Shown here piece by piece: positions 51,987 to 60,980 of a DNA stretch of 64,000 nt (the first letter of the stretch is position 1; the number at the start of each line of letters is the position of its first letter). The stretch spans positions 10,389 to 74,388 of the forward strand of contig JBKCVN010000010.1 in NCBI GenBank assembly GCA_046317875.1. The letters run 5' to 3'. Under the pieces are notes generated by a model. The model was not told the DNA's origin. It did no database searches and worked only from the letters and a program-made list of their open reading frames with translations. The stretch comes from 2-01-FULL-41-14 sp046317875 (GTDB lineage: Bacteria; Pseudomonadota; Alphaproteobacteria; UBA7879; UBA5542). The position numbers and the translations under genes were made by a program.

Positions 51987-52640
51987 CTATCCTAATATTT
52001 TTTTTGACCTAGACTTTTTATTCAGTTCTTCTTGTTCTTTTACGATTTTAAGAGCAGTTTCATAGTCTAGAGAACGAGGTCCTTGGGCTACTTTTCGTTG
52101 GATTGAGGCCTCTAGTCCCGGGTTGTTTGCATAAGTTCCTTTGGACAGATGGGTTTGGATTATTGAAAAAGCATGTAAAATGGTTTGCTCTCTCGGGTCT
52201 TTTTGAGCCTGCTGGTGGGCTTTTTCTTCGCGTTCTTGCTGCTGGGCTTGGAATATTCGTTCTTGTTGTTCCAGCTTGCGTTGTTCTTGTTGGAACCGCC
52301 GGGCCTCTTCCTGGCGACGGTGGGCTTCTTTCTCGCGTTCAAACTGTAGCTTGCTGAATTCTAAGCTTAATTGTTGGGCTGATAAGCTTTGTTGTGTGTG
52401 GGGGCGATGATGGCGGTAGGGATTTTGCGCTCGTTTTTTAACGTCATACAAAGGATCACGCAGCCTGGCTTCTTCATCATCTTGAAGGGCCCTTTGTATT
52501 TGGCCATCTCGACGCATGCTGCGAAATAGGGCCTCTTCTGATGCTGTTTCTCCGGGTGTTGGTTGGTATCCTCCCCGTGCGGCGGCATAGGAAAGGCTCT
52601 GAGCAAGTAAAAGATAATAAATTATAAGTATTTTATACAT
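51987..52640 (-). CDS. Secreted coiled-coil protein
   Basis: I start this at the ATG at 52640 (217 residues) because GGAG lies 6 nt upstream; the earlier ATG at 52652 is itself next to that site. A signal peptide (YKILIIYYLLLAQSLSYAAA) precedes a charged mature protein. Residues about 90-145 are Gln/Glu/Arg-rich with strong heptad character (for example FEREKEAHRRQEEARRFQ and QEQRKLEQQERIFQ), predicting a long coiled coil. The end is a small folded segment (TALKIVKEQEELNKKSRSKK). No family is recognised. It converges on the frameshifted gene. Confidence 0.65.
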   Translation of the reverse strand: MYKILIIYYLLLAQSLSYAAARGGYQPTPGETASEEALFRSMRRDGQIQRALQDDEEARLRDPLYDVKKRAQNPYRHHRPHTQQSLSAQQLSLEFSKLQFEREKEAHRRQEEARRFQQEQRKLEQQERIFQAQQQEREEKAHQQAQKDPREQTILHAFSIIQTHLSKGTYANNPGLEASIQRKVAQGPRSLDYETALKIVKEQEELNKKSRSKKILG

Positions 52641-52858
52641 TTTAGACTCCATATTTGACTTAGTTGAATGGTAATTCCCTTGTTTGAATTAAAAATCAAG
52701 AAGAAAATGATGGATTTTTTCTAATAAAGAAAAATTTTTTCTTAAACTAGGATGGCTGTGACTGCCCAACTAAAAGCCTTTTCTAAATAAATTGGGATTG
52801 CGGATGGGGCCTGGTATAAGGTATAGGATCAAAAGAAATTTCTTTTGAAAGCACTGTT

Positions 52859-54055
52859 TTGAATACTTTTATTCCTGTAACCACCTATGATGTGGCCGTT
52901 ATTGGGGGAGGGGCTGCCGGTTTAATGGCTGCCTCTACCGCGGGCCAACGGGGCAGGCGGGTGGTGTTAATCGAGCATACGGCCAAAATAGGCGAGAAAA
53001 TACGTATTTCCGGGGGAGGGCGCAGTAATTTCACCAACCTGCGGGCTTCGCCTAAGAATTATATCTCGCATAATCCCCATTTTTCTAAATCGGCCTTGGC
53101 ACGTTATACCCAGCATGATTTTATAAAATTGGTGGAATCCTATAATATTCCCTATCATGAAAAGACTTTGGGCCAGCAGTTTTGTGATAGGTCATCAAAA
53201 GACATCATTAATATGATGCTGTCCGAGTGCCAAAAGGGCCAGGTGGATATTCGTTTAAGCTGTTCGGTTACTTCCATAGAAAAAAACGATAAATTTGTTC
53301 TGACCACTTCTGATGGCGTAATTCATGTGGATTCTTTAGTGATTGCAACGGGTGGATTATCCATTCCCCCCCTGGGAGCCACAGATTTTGGGTATAAAGT
53401 AGCCCGTCAATTTGGTCTGAAGGTTTTTGCCACCAAGCCTGCCCTGGTTCCCTTAAAAGTAGACCCATCTATTTTGCCCATGTTTTCAGAACTAAGCGGT
53501 GTTTCCCAGGAATCGGTGGTGTCGTATGGAAATGTTGAATTTAGGGAAAACATTCTGTTTACCCATCGGGGGCTGAGCGGGCCAGCCATTCTTCAGATTT
53601 CTTCCTATTTACCAAAATTTTCGGCAGAAGAAATTTTGATTAATTTATTGCCCGATGTGCACCTAAGGAACGAGTTTATTGCCCATAAAAACAGCAAACA
53701 GACGGTGGCCAATTTCTTGAAAACCCATTTTCCTAATCGATTTATCGATACCTTGGCCGCCATGAACCCCGATTATGCCCGCCCCCTGACGGACATAAAA
53801 AATGCCTGTTTATTTAAAATTGCGGATCACATTCACCAGTTTAAGGTTTTATTAGAGTGCAGCGAGGGGTACCAAAAAGCAGAAGTAACGGTAGGGGGCG
53901 TGGATACGGACGAATTATCCTCGAAAACCATGGAAAGCAAGAAGGTGCCGGGATTGTTTTTTATTGGAGAAGTTGTGGATGTTACCGGCTGGCTGGGAGG
54001 ATATAACTTTCAATGGGCTTGGTCATCTGGGCATACGGCTGGGGAATATTGTTAG
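52859..54055 (+). CDS. HI0933/BaiN-like FAD-dependent oxidoreductase
   Basis: This is a flavoprotein of 398 residues in the HI0933 (YhiN/BaiN) family. The FAD Rossmann motif is AVIGGGAAGLMAA near the start. It is followed by the diagnostic KIRISGGGRSNFTN, then ATGGLSIPPLGATDFGY, FTHRGLSGPAILQIS, and a C-terminal GEVVDVTGWLGGYNFQWAW. It starts with TTG at 52859; no ATG or GTG is placed correctly before the FAD motif. Substrate unknown. Confidence 0.9.
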   Translation: MNTFIPVTTYDVAVIGGGAAGLMAASTAGQRGRRVVLIEHTAKIGEKIRISGGGRSNFTNLRASPKNYISHNPHFSKSALARYTQHDFIKLVESYNIPYHEKTLGQQFCDRSSKDIINMMLSECQKGQVDIRLSCSVTSIEKNDKFVLTTSDGVIHVDSLVIATGGLSIPPLGATDFGYKVARQFGLKVFATKPALVPLKVDPSILPMFSELSGVSQESVVSYGNVEFRENILFTHRGLSGPAILQISSYLPKFSAEEILINLLPDVHLRNEFIAHKNSKQTVANFLKTHFPNRFIDTLAAMNPDYARPLTDIKNACLFKIADHIHQFKVLLECSEGYQKAEVTVGGVDTDELSSKTMESKKVPGLFFIGEVVDVTGWLGGYNFQWAWSSGHTAGEYC

Positions 54056-54065
54056 GGAGAATCAT

Positions 54066-54623
54066 ATGATCAAACGATGCACCTGGGTTGGTACGGGAAA
54101 GCCTTACTATGAAGAATACCATGATACTGAATGGGCGGTGCCTGTGCATGATGATCAGAAGCATTTTGAGATGCTAATCCTTGAGGGAGCCCAGGCTGGG
54201 CTAAGCTGGGAAACTATTCTGAAGCGCAGGGAAGGATACCGACGCGTATTCAAGAATTTTGACCCTGAATTAGTGGCAATCATGACCGATGAGGAGCTAG
54301 AGGGTTCTTTAACTGACCCCTCTATTATTCGAAATCGACTTAAGATTTTTTCGGCCCGTAAAAATGCCCAGGTTTTCTTGAATATTCAAAAGGAATTTGG
54401 ATCTTTTGACGCGTATGTATGGGGGTTTGTTAAGGGGGCTTCAAAAATAAATCGCCCCAAAGACCTGAGAGATATGCCCGTCAAGTCGATAGAGTCTGAT
54501 GCTCTTTCAAAAGATCTGAAAAAGCGGGGCATGAGCTTTGTTGGCTCAACCATTATGTATGCCTATATGCAGGCCATTGGTATGGTAGATGATCATATGG
54601 TAGATTGTTTTAAGGCTCTTTAG
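54066..54623 (+). CDS. tag: DNA-3-methyladenine glycosylase I
   Basis: Tag excises 3-methyladenine from DNA. It is 185 residues from the ATG at 54066, which has AGGGAG upstream; an open frame back to 53964 merely overlaps the flavoprotein gene. Zinc ligands are seen as RCTW, YHDTEW and the final DDHMVDC. The core LEGAQAGLSWETILKRREG is the family signature. It lies 10 nt after the flavoprotein gene and probably shares its transcript. Confidence 0.95.
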   Translation: MIKRCTWVGTGKPYYEEYHDTEWAVPVHDDQKHFEMLILEGAQAGLSWETILKRREGYRRVFKNFDPELVAIMTDEELEGSLTDPSIIRNRLKIFSARKNAQVFLNIQKEFGSFDAYVWGFVKGASKINRPKDLRDMPVKSIESDALSKDLKKRGMSFVGSTIMYAYMQAIGMVDDHMVDCFKAL

Positions 54624-54658
54624 TCCTTAATAAGGCAAAATATGAATAAGGTTAAAGA

Positions 54659-55456
54659 ATGAAAGTAAAACCACTGAAACATTCTACGGCTGCAGCATCT
54701 TATTATAATACGAGGGCAGAGTATTATGATGAATTCAATGAGGATCGTTCTAGGGGTACTAATACTATTCTAGAACAGATATTGAAAGATCAGAACATTC
54801 AGACAGTTTTAGATTTAACTTGTGGAACAGGATCTCAGGTTTTTTGGCTACATAAGGCAGAGTTTGATGTTGTGGGCGTTGATATTAATGCACGAATGTT
54901 GAAAATTGCCAGAGAAAAAGCAAAAGCCAAAGAGGTTAAAATTAAATTTAAAAGAGGTGACTGCCGAAATATTAAAATGGGCCATTTTGATGCGGCTGTT
55001 ACCATGTTTAATTCTATTGGGCATTTAACAAAGGAAGACTTTCAAAAAACATGTCAAAACATATCCCAAAACCTTAAAGAGGGAGGCATATACGTTTTTG
55101 ATATTTTTAATTCAGACTATTTAAAAGAAGGGCAAAACATTTCCAAACTGACCATTGATTGGTTGGCTTTTGTGAAGGGTCAACTTGTCCGCGAGGTGCA
55201 GTTTAGTACAATCTCAGAAACTGGAGTTTTGGCGTCCTACAGTACTTATGTTTATCCTGGCATAGCCCCTGAAGGACCTAAGATAATAAAGGGGTATGGC
55301 AATACCTTGCTGTGCTATAATTCGGATGAAATAAGAACATTGCTGGAACAAAATGGGTTTAATGTTTTAGAGCAGATGGATGAACTGGGTAAAAAATTTA
55401 ACCCTAAGACAAGTGAACGAATATTAACCGTTGCCAAGAAAAGGAAGATAACATGA
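54659..55456 (+). CDS. SAM-dependent methyltransferase
   Basis: This class I methyltransferase has 265 residues. It opens with AASYYNTRAEYYDEFNED, followed by motif I VLDLTCGTGSQVFWL, motif II GVDINARML, GDCRNIKMGHFDAAVTMFNSIGH and GGIYVFDIFNSDYL, typical of small-molecule methyltransferases. No target is predictable. Its stop overlaps the start of the following secreted-protein gene (ATGA), so the two are translated together. Confidence 0.85.
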   Translation: MKVKPLKHSTAAASYYNTRAEYYDEFNEDRSRGTNTILEQILKDQNIQTVLDLTCGTGSQVFWLHKAEFDVVGVDINARMLKIAREKAKAKEVKIKFKRGDCRNIKMGHFDAAVTMFNSIGHLTKEDFQKTCQNISQNLKEGGIYVFDIFNSDYLKEGQNISKLTIDWLAFVKGQLVREVQFSTISETGVLASYSTYVYPGIAPEGPKIIKGYGNTLLCYNSDEIRTLLEQNGFNVLEQMDELGKKFNPKTSERILTVAKKRKIT

Positions 55457-56076
55457 TAGAAAAAGTTGTTTTAAATAGTGGATTTTTAGCTCTTGTTTTA
55501 GGATTACTATGGGAATGCACGGCCCAGGGAGCTTTAAGAGATGAGGATATTACAGAACCTCGACGTCCTGTTTCTGTCCGAAAAGGAAAAGATGATTATT
55601 TAAAAGCGAATAACTTGTTTGGATCTGCAATTAATACTCAGCAATTATGGAGACAGGTTTATGAGTTGGTTCAATATTCACCCGGAAAGTCTTCCAACGA
55701 TGCATGGCACCCAGGAAAAAAAAGAAAGGCAGAACCCACACGGGAAAAAGGTAAAATTGATGAGTATCTCTATTTTCCTTTAAATGAGGGTAATAATCAT
55801 AAGCCAAAGTCTTTTTATTTGGTTTCTTCTGCCTCAGGAGAACGCCTGGATATCCAAAATTGGAATGTGAGGCAAGGCGGACAATATGTTCAAATTCAGC
55901 TTCAAATTGGAACAGGCCAGAAAATTGGTAACTGTCTGGCATCGATTAATGTGAGAAAAGGTGTGTTCTATGCGCCCCAACATATTATGCATTGTTTGTG
56001 GGAAAGCTATAAAACGGGTACTGCAACATCAAATCCTGAGACTATTAATACAGATGACCCAAGGTTTGGAAGATAA
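55453..56076 (+). CDS. Secreted protein with NLS-like basic motif
   Basis: This 207-residue protein has an N-terminal signal-like stretch (VLNSGFLALVLGLLWECTAQGA). Around residue 90 it carries HPGKKRKAEPTREKGK, which looks like a monopartite nuclear localisation signal. The C-terminal half seems folded (KSFYLVSSASGERLDI, GQYVQIQLQIGTGQ, FYAPQHIMHCLWESYK) with two Cys. No family is recognised. It is translationally coupled to the upstream methyltransferase. Export to a eukaryotic host would make the basic motif meaningful, but that is inference. Confidence 0.6.
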   Translation: MIEKVVLNSGFLALVLGLLWECTAQGALRDEDITEPRRPVSVRKGKDDYLKANNLFGSAINTQQLWRQVYELVQYSPGKSSNDAWHPGKKRKAEPTREKGKIDEYLYFPLNEGNNHKPKSFYLVSSASGERLDIQNWNVRQGGQYVQIQLQIGTGQKIGNCLASINVRKGVFYAPQHIMHCLWESYKTGTATSNPETINTDDPRFGR

Positions 56077-56294
56077 ATATTTTTGAATAGGGGTGACCTG
56101 TTGAGTCAACAACAAAAAAACAAAGGATCGTAATATAAATCAGATCGCAAAAAAAAGATAAGAATAAGTATTATGGAAAATAAAGATATCTGAGATAAAT
56201 TAAACATTTCTTGGAATAACATTAAGCTTAGATAAGAAGCATAGTTGATGTATTATTAATTTCTTTAATTTAAAATTAGCTTCATTTCTTAATC

Positions 56295-57197
56295 TTAAAA
56301 TCCATCATCGGATCCAACATCAGATGCGTTATCATCATACTGGTTTGAAAAATCTCCACTATACGTACCCCCAAAAGATTGATTGGTTCGATTGTTTACC
56401 CGCGAAGACGTGGCTAAAATATTACACCCATCAGTGGCGGGGTTTAGCATGCAGTCCGAATACCGTGTATACTGGTTAATAGCATTATTGCTGTTATTTA
56501 AAGTTGTCCCCAACCCCACTAATAAATCAGGTGGTGACTGAGCAAACTGAGGGTTTTGGCTTAGAAATCTTTGAAATTTGGCAACCAGTTCCCGTAGCCG
56601 TTGATTTTTATTAATATACCAATCCCGGCTTTTAAGAGTAGTATTTCTGGGGTCAATAGGAATATTGTTAGTAAGAGCTTGATAAGATTGTTGGAAAGAA
56701 GTCTCTGCAGTGGACAAAAGTTTTATCAGTGATCGAATTTCCGCCAAGTCTAGAAGAACCATAATTTGCCCAATGGCATTTGATTCTTGGGGGCCCAAGC
56801 CTTGCATTTTTAAATTTTGTGTTAAAATATCACGGTCCTTATCTATGTTTTGTTTGCTATCGGTGATCCCTTCTGGGTTATCACGAAATTGAGAGACCCG
56901 TAATTTCCATTTACCAATCGCATTTTTTGATTCTTGGGTTAAAGCAGAACGAGTGTTTTGTGCCGTGGCTCCATTAAATAAGGATGGCTGAGTATATGAA
57001 AACGCAGGGGAAAGGTTTCCTGGGCCCGGATTATAAAATGGAGGAAAGTTCTGAGGAGAAAAGGGCCCATTATTATTGTTTCCCATTAAAATGCCGCCTC
57101 CCATGGGATTATATCCCACCCTGCCCCCACCCCATGGGGCGGAAAAGCATAAAGACGCGCAAGATGCAAGTAATGCAGAACGAATAATAATTTTCAT
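56295..57197 (-). CDS. Secreted protein sharing the Tyr-Asn-Pro-Gly-Pro-Gly motif
   Basis: This 300-residue protein has a strong ribosome site (AGGAGG) and a signal peptide (IIRSALLASCASLCFSAPWG). The mature N-terminus is Gly/Asn/Pro-rich and contains PPFYNPGPGNLSPAFSYTQP, nearly the same as the motif in the broken gene at 50793. The rest is helical and Asn/Gln-rich (LLSTAETSFQQSYQALTNN, LVGLGTTLNNSNNAINQY), with one Cys pair (SDCMLNPATDGCN). The end is acidic. No known family; the shared N-terminus defines a small secreted family in this genome. Confidence 0.65.
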   Translation of the reverse strand: MKIIIRSALLASCASLCFSAPWGGGRVGYNPMGGGILMGNNNNGPFSPQNFPPFYNPGPGNLSPAFSYTQPSLFNGATAQNTRSALTQESKNAIGKWKLRVSQFRDNPEGITDSKQNIDKDRDILTQNLKMQGLGPQESNAIGQIMVLLDLAEIRSLIKLLSTAETSFQQSYQALTNNIPIDPRNTTLKSRDWYINKNQRLRELVAKFQRFLSQNPQFAQSPPDLLVGLGTTLNNSNNAINQYTRYSDCMLNPATDGCNILATSSRVNNRTNQSFGGTYSGDFSNQYDDNASDVGSDDGF

Positions 57198-57284
57198 AGG
57201 TAGCCTCCTGTAATAAAAAGAATAACATTTTATATTTGGATAGACAATCAGGGTAATTTTACAAAAGAGGTATCATTTTATTTA

Positions 57285-57325
57285 AAAAGAAAGGAGAAGA
57301 ATTTTGAAATTTATTTTTCTTCTCC
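57285..57325 (-). terminator. Intrinsic terminator
   Basis: GGAGAAGAA (57293-57301) pairs with TTCTTCTCC (57317-57325) across a 15-nt A/T loop. Read on the minus strand it is followed by TTTCTTTTT, closing the 57339-57881 gene. Confidence 0.75.
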
Positions 57326-57338
57326 GGATTAGGTATGG

Positions 57339-57881
57339 CTAGTAAAATTTTTGTATTAATCGTGTTCCATCAACAAGAATATACAAGGCATATCCTAGCA
57401 AAAAAAGATATGGAACCAATTTTTCAAGGGCTGTTAGAAATGTTTTCCGAACTTTGGGGCCATCTTCTGCGGGATGGAGGTGCTCATAAAATTCTGTAAA
57501 CACGGGTGAACCTAAATTTTCCTCCATGGTTTTTATGAACTGATAGCTTTTGTTTGTGAGAAGGTGGAACGCGTTAAGGGTTCGGATCCAAGCAATAGCA
57601 CATCCCATACCAAACAATAAAAGAAATAGGATCAGCATGAAGTGGGATGTGGCCAAAGGTTCTTTATCAAAAACCCCCCCGAGCACGCCCATGATCAGCG
57701 AGTTTGTTGTTAGGAAAAAGCTATTTCTTTGTTGGCGTTGGTCACGCATTTTACTGTCTTGATCGAGAAAAATTTTATATTGATCAAATAACAGATTGGG
57801 AGCCTGGGACTTTTTTCTTTTATGGTAAGTTTCGATAAAAGATGGAGACTTTTTTAGAAGAACTTTCTGATTTGTATTCAT
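57339..57881 (-). CDS. Two-helix membrane protein, RipA/SLATT-like
   Basis: This 180-residue protein has an N-terminal cytoplasmic helix (LFDQYKIFLDQDSKMRDQRQ). Two transmembrane segments follow (FFLTTNSLIMGVLGGVF region and FMLILFLLLFGMGCAIAW), then IRTLNAFHLLTNKSYQFIKTME, and a third hydrophobic stretch near the C-terminus (LVPYLFLLGYALYILVD). The Trp-x-Arg followed by Leu-x3-Lys-x3-Ile-x3-Glu pattern after the second helix resembles RipA-family octameric membrane proteins and SLATT proteins. The match is partial and function is unknown. AGGAGG precedes the ATG pair at 57881. Confidence 0.55.
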   Translation of the reverse strand: MNTNQKVLLKKSPSFIETYHKRKKSQAPNLLFDQYKIFLDQDSKMRDQRQQRNSFFLTTNSLIMGVLGGVFDKEPLATSHFMLILFLLLFGMGCAIAWIRTLNAFHLLTNKSYQFIKTMEENLGSPVFTEFYEHLHPAEDGPKVRKTFLTALEKLVPYLFLLGYALYILVDGTRLIQKFY

Positions 57882-57949
57882 CATTTCCTCCTATAGGGTG
57901 TAACTTGGGTATACCTTAAATCACGGCAAATGAGAACGGAAAAATACTA

Positions 57950-59401
57950 CTAGTTCTGAATCTTGTTGATAATTGATGTACTGCTGCAACCAGGCTCTAG
58001 TTCCACCAGAACCACTTTGCCCCCCTTTTGTTGCACAAAGTCTGCGCCCACTACGTCGCTTGGTTTATAATCTGCCCCCTTTACCAACACATCAGGGATC
58101 AGGGCGCGGATGACATTCAGGGGTGTATCTTCTTCAAAAATCAAAACCGCATCCACAAATTCCATGGCTCCTATAAGAGCCGCGCGCGTTTCTTGATCAT
58201 TAATCGGGCGATTAGGGCCCTTAAGACGTTTCACGGAGTGGTCGCTATTAATCCCTACAATCAGGTTGTCACACGCGGCTTTGGCTTCTTTTAGAATTTT
58301 CAGATGTCCTTGGTGCAAAAGATCAAAACATCCATTAGTAAAACCTACCTTATGACCTTTTTTATGCCATGTGTTCACGGTTTCCATTAAAGTTTCTAAA
58401 GAAAACAGTTTTCCTTGGCCCTGGTGTAAGGGCGCCCTGCAGAAGGCCCTAAGTTCCTCAGCGGAAATGGTGGCCGTGCCTATTTTTCCCACCACAATGG
58501 ATCCTGCCCCATTTGATAAATAACAGGCTTCTTCGAACGACCCCCCTGCCCCTAATGTGGCTGCCATGATGGCGACTACCGTATCCCCTGCCCCTGAAAC
58601 ATCATATACTTCTTTGGCTTCTGCTTTGTAATCGAAAGAGGTGCCTTTATTGGTGATGAATGTCATTCCATCTTCGCTGCGGGTCGCCAGTACATTTTCA
58701 ATCTGGCAGTTTTGGATAATATGAGAGGCAGCTGTGATAATTTCATCATCTGTATCTGTGGGCAATTGGGTGGCGTCGTGAAGCTCTTTCCGGTTGGGAG
58801 TAACCAAGGTGGCCCCTTTATAAATAGAGTAATCTTTGCCTTTCGGATCCACAATGATCGGAATATTTTGTATTTTAGCCGCCTTAATCAAAGGTTGGAT
58901 TACCTTTTCTGGGTGTAATACCCCTTTGTCATAGTCTGACAAAATTAAAACTTGAACTTGGGGCAAAAGCCGCAGGGCTGTTTCCACCAAACGTTGGTAA
59001 AGGTTGTCAGGGAAAAATCCATCTTGTTCATAATCTACCCGTAACAGTTGTTGGGTTTTTGTGGAAAATCGGCGTTTTTCAATTGTGGTAATGTGGGGGT
59101 CCTGAATCAAATTCGAATGGATGCCTTTTTCTTCTAGCAGAGTGCACAAAGTTTTTGCATTAGCATCAGCCCCAATAATGCTAAGGATATGGGGTTTGGC
59201 ACCCGCAGATAGGAGGTTATTTACCACATTGCCAGCGCCCCCCAATGTGTGAAATTCTTTGTTTACTTTTAGAATGGGGATGGGGGCTTCGGGTGAGATA
59301 CGGGAAACATCCCCGTATACGAAAAGGTCCAACATCAGATCTCCCACGCATAGGACCGATGTATTTTTAAAGTTTTGGATTAAAGATAAAAGATTATCCA
59401 T
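57950..59401 (-). CDS. hldE: Bifunctional heptose-7-phosphate kinase/heptose-1-phosphate adenylyltransferase
   Basis: HldE makes ADP-heptose precursors for the LPS inner core. At 483 residues it has both parts. The N-terminal PfkB-type kinase shows GDLMLDLFVYGDVSRISPEAP, TLGGAGNVVNNL, and the ATP-site DVSGAGDTVVA. The C-terminal nucleotidyltransferase shows FTNGCFDLLHQGHLK and a later GVNSDHSVKRLKG-like stretch (GINSDHSVKRLKG). It overlaps the gmhA stop by 3 nt. Confidence 0.96.
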   Translation of the reverse strand: MDNLLSLIQNFKNTSVLCVGDLMLDLFVYGDVSRISPEAPIPILKVNKEFHTLGGAGNVVNNLLSAGAKPHILSIIGADANAKTLCTLLEEKGIHSNLIQDPHITTIEKRRFSTKTQQLLRVDYEQDGFFPDNLYQRLVETALRLLPQVQVLILSDYDKGVLHPEKVIQPLIKAAKIQNIPIIVDPKGKDYSIYKGATLVTPNRKELHDATQLPTDTDDEIITAASHIIQNCQIENVLATRSEDGMTFITNKGTSFDYKAEAKEVYDVSGAGDTVVAIMAATLGAGGSFEEACYLSNGAGSIVVGKIGTATISAEELRAFCRAPLHQGQGKLFSLETLMETVNTWHKKGHKVGFTNGCFDLLHQGHLKILKEAKAACDNLIVGINSDHSVKRLKGPNRPINDQETRAALIGAMEFVDAVLIFEEDTPLNVIRALIPDVLVKGADYKPSDVVGADFVQQKGGKVVLVELEPGCSSTSIINKIQN

Positions 59402-59994
59402 TAATAGGTTTCCAATTTTAATGCTTTTTCCAAGGCATCACACAGCATTTGGCCAATCATAATATGCATTTCTTGGATGCGGGCCGTGGTATCGGACGGC
59501 ACAATAATCATGGGGTGCGCAACACCATGGAGGTTGCCCCCTTTTTTGCCCGTAAGTGCTGCGGGAATAAGACCCTTTTCCCGGGCCATTTCCAGTCCCT
59601 TAAGCACATTCGGGCTTTGGCCTGATGTGGTAATACCAATCGCCACGTCACCCTTGTTGCCCAAAGCTTCGATTTGGCGGGAAAACAAGTGATCAAACCC
59701 CAGGTCATTTCCAATGGCGGTTAAGGCAGACGTATCGGTGGTAAGAGCAATCGCCGCAATGGGAATACGGTTTTTACGATAACGAACCACTAATTCTGTA
59801 GCTAAATGCTGGGCGTCCCCTGCACTTCCCCCATTACCAAAGAACAAAATCTTTCCGCCATTTTGAATGCAGCGAATGCATTCATTCAGTAAGTGTTGAA
59901 ATGGTTCAAAAATTTCTTTCTGAGTAGAATGGGCTACCTCTAGGTGTTCTTGAAATTCTGACGAATAAAATGAGCTGAGGTTGAAATCTGTCAT
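59401..59994 (-). CDS. gmhA: Phosphoheptose isomerase
   Basis: GmhA converts sedoheptulose-7-phosphate to D-glycero-manno-heptose-7-phosphate, the step before HldE. It is a 197-residue SIS-domain protein with FGNGGSAGDAQHLATELVVRY around residue 52, then TTDTSALTAIGNDLGF, and GITTSGQSPNVLKG. The catalytic Glu and His are in HLATELV and EMHIMIGQML. It forms an operon with hldE. Confidence 0.96.
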   Translation of the reverse strand: MTDFNLSSFYSSEFQEHLEVAHSTQKEIFEPFQHLLNECIRCIQNGGKILFFGNGGSAGDAQHLATELVVRYRKNRIPIAAIALTTDTSALTAIGNDLGFDHLFSRQIEALGNKGDVAIGITTSGQSPNVLKGLEMAREKGLIPAALTGKKGGNLHGVAHPMIIVPSDTTARIQEMHIMIGQMLCDALEKALKLETY

Positions 59995-60004
59995 GGGGAA
60001 TCTC

Positions 60005-60772
60005 TTATTGGGGGTTGTTTATGAATTTAAGGAGAACTTCAATAGGCATCTGATCTGTTCTTAGGGACTGGGTGGTTTTGAAAAAACAGGTTTGGCCAGA
60101 AAAGAGGCGACCCTCCTTCAGCTGAGTGATCCAGCGGGAAATGATGCAAGATTTGCTATCTCCTTGGGAGGAATTAAACAGTTGATCGGTCCACGAAAGG
60201 GCCTGGCATATGCCCTGCCCTCTTAAGGTAACTTGGATCGAGGGGGGAGGCAGCAATTTATCGGATGTATTCGTGACCCTGCCCGTGACCTCGATCATAT
60301 ATTGGTTACCATTATTAATAAGTTGCCATTGGGTGTCATGGAACTTAAAGGCATTCATGTTATAGGCTGGGATTCCCAACGTGCTGTAGAATCTGGCCAT
60401 GCTGGGAATAAAGCGCACAATTTCATTGCGGGCAAAAAATAAACCCGTGAAAATCAAGGATAACAAAACGGGAACCAGAAAAAGCTGACTGGTGAAAAAA
60501 GAAGCTTTTTCTTCGAAAATTTCTTCTTCATCTAAATGATCGAGCGGTGGGATTGAATCCATGCTGGATTTATCTTCCAGCCCTTCAGGCACGGATTCAA
60601 TGTCCGATAATACCTGGGTGGGGGGAATGGGGTCCAAAACGGGGGCTTGGAACCACTGATGGTCGCACTGAGAGCAAGCTACATAACGACCTTCCGAGCC
60701 CAGTTGGTCAGCTTCAATTTCAAAGCTTGTGCTACATTCAGGACAAACAATATGAACAAGATTTTCAATCAT
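60005..60772 (-). CDS. Zinc-ribbon (MJ0042/DUF3426-type) membrane protein
   Basis: This 255-residue protein begins with a zinc ribbon, VCPECSTSFEIEADQLG then ACSQCDHQW (two C-x2-C knuckles), common at the N-terminus of alphaproteobacterial DUF3426 proteins. An acidic linker leads to one membrane helix (QLFLVPVLLSLIFTGLFFA) and a periplasmic beta domain (IEVTGRVTNTSDKLLPPPSI) typical of DUF3426. It lies 10 nt upstream of gmhA and may be in the same unit. The function of the family is not known. Confidence 0.8.
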   Translation of the reverse strand: MIENLVHIVCPECSTSFEIEADQLGSEGRYVACSQCDHQWFQAPVLDPIPPTQVLSDIESVPEGLEDKSSMDSIPPLDHLDEEEIFEEKASFFTSQLFLVPVLLSLIFTGLFFARNEIVRFIPSMARFYSTLGIPAYNMNAFKFHDTQWQLINNGNQYMIEVTGRVTNTSDKLLPPPSIQVTLRGQGICQALSWTDQLFNSSQGDSKSCIISRWITQLKEGRLFSGQTCFFKTTQSLRTDQMPIEVLLKFINNPQ

Positions 60773-60876
60773 CTTATTTTTATAAATGGTTCTAGGAAGG
60801 ATTGCAATCAGGAAGGCATTTTAATGAGAAAACTTATGAAGGTTGTATCTTTTTAACAGGGCAGGATTTTGATTTA

Positions 60877-60970
60877 TGGCGGAGGGAGAGGGATTCGAAC
60901 CCTCGATACAGATTATTATCCGTATAACGGTTTAGCAAACCGGCGCTTTCAGCCACTCAGCCACCCCTCC
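60877..60970 (-). tRNA. tRNA-Ser(GCT)
   Basis: The minus strand gives GGAGGGGTGGC at the 5' end, an anticodon loop with GCT (60936-60934), a long variable arm typical of tRNA-Ser, the GGTTCGAATCC T-loop, and a 3' strand TCCCTCC-G with CCA encoded. It reads AGC/AGU codons. A near-consensus promoter lies just upstream. Confidence 0.95.
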
Positions 60971-60980
60971 TACTGAGTTG

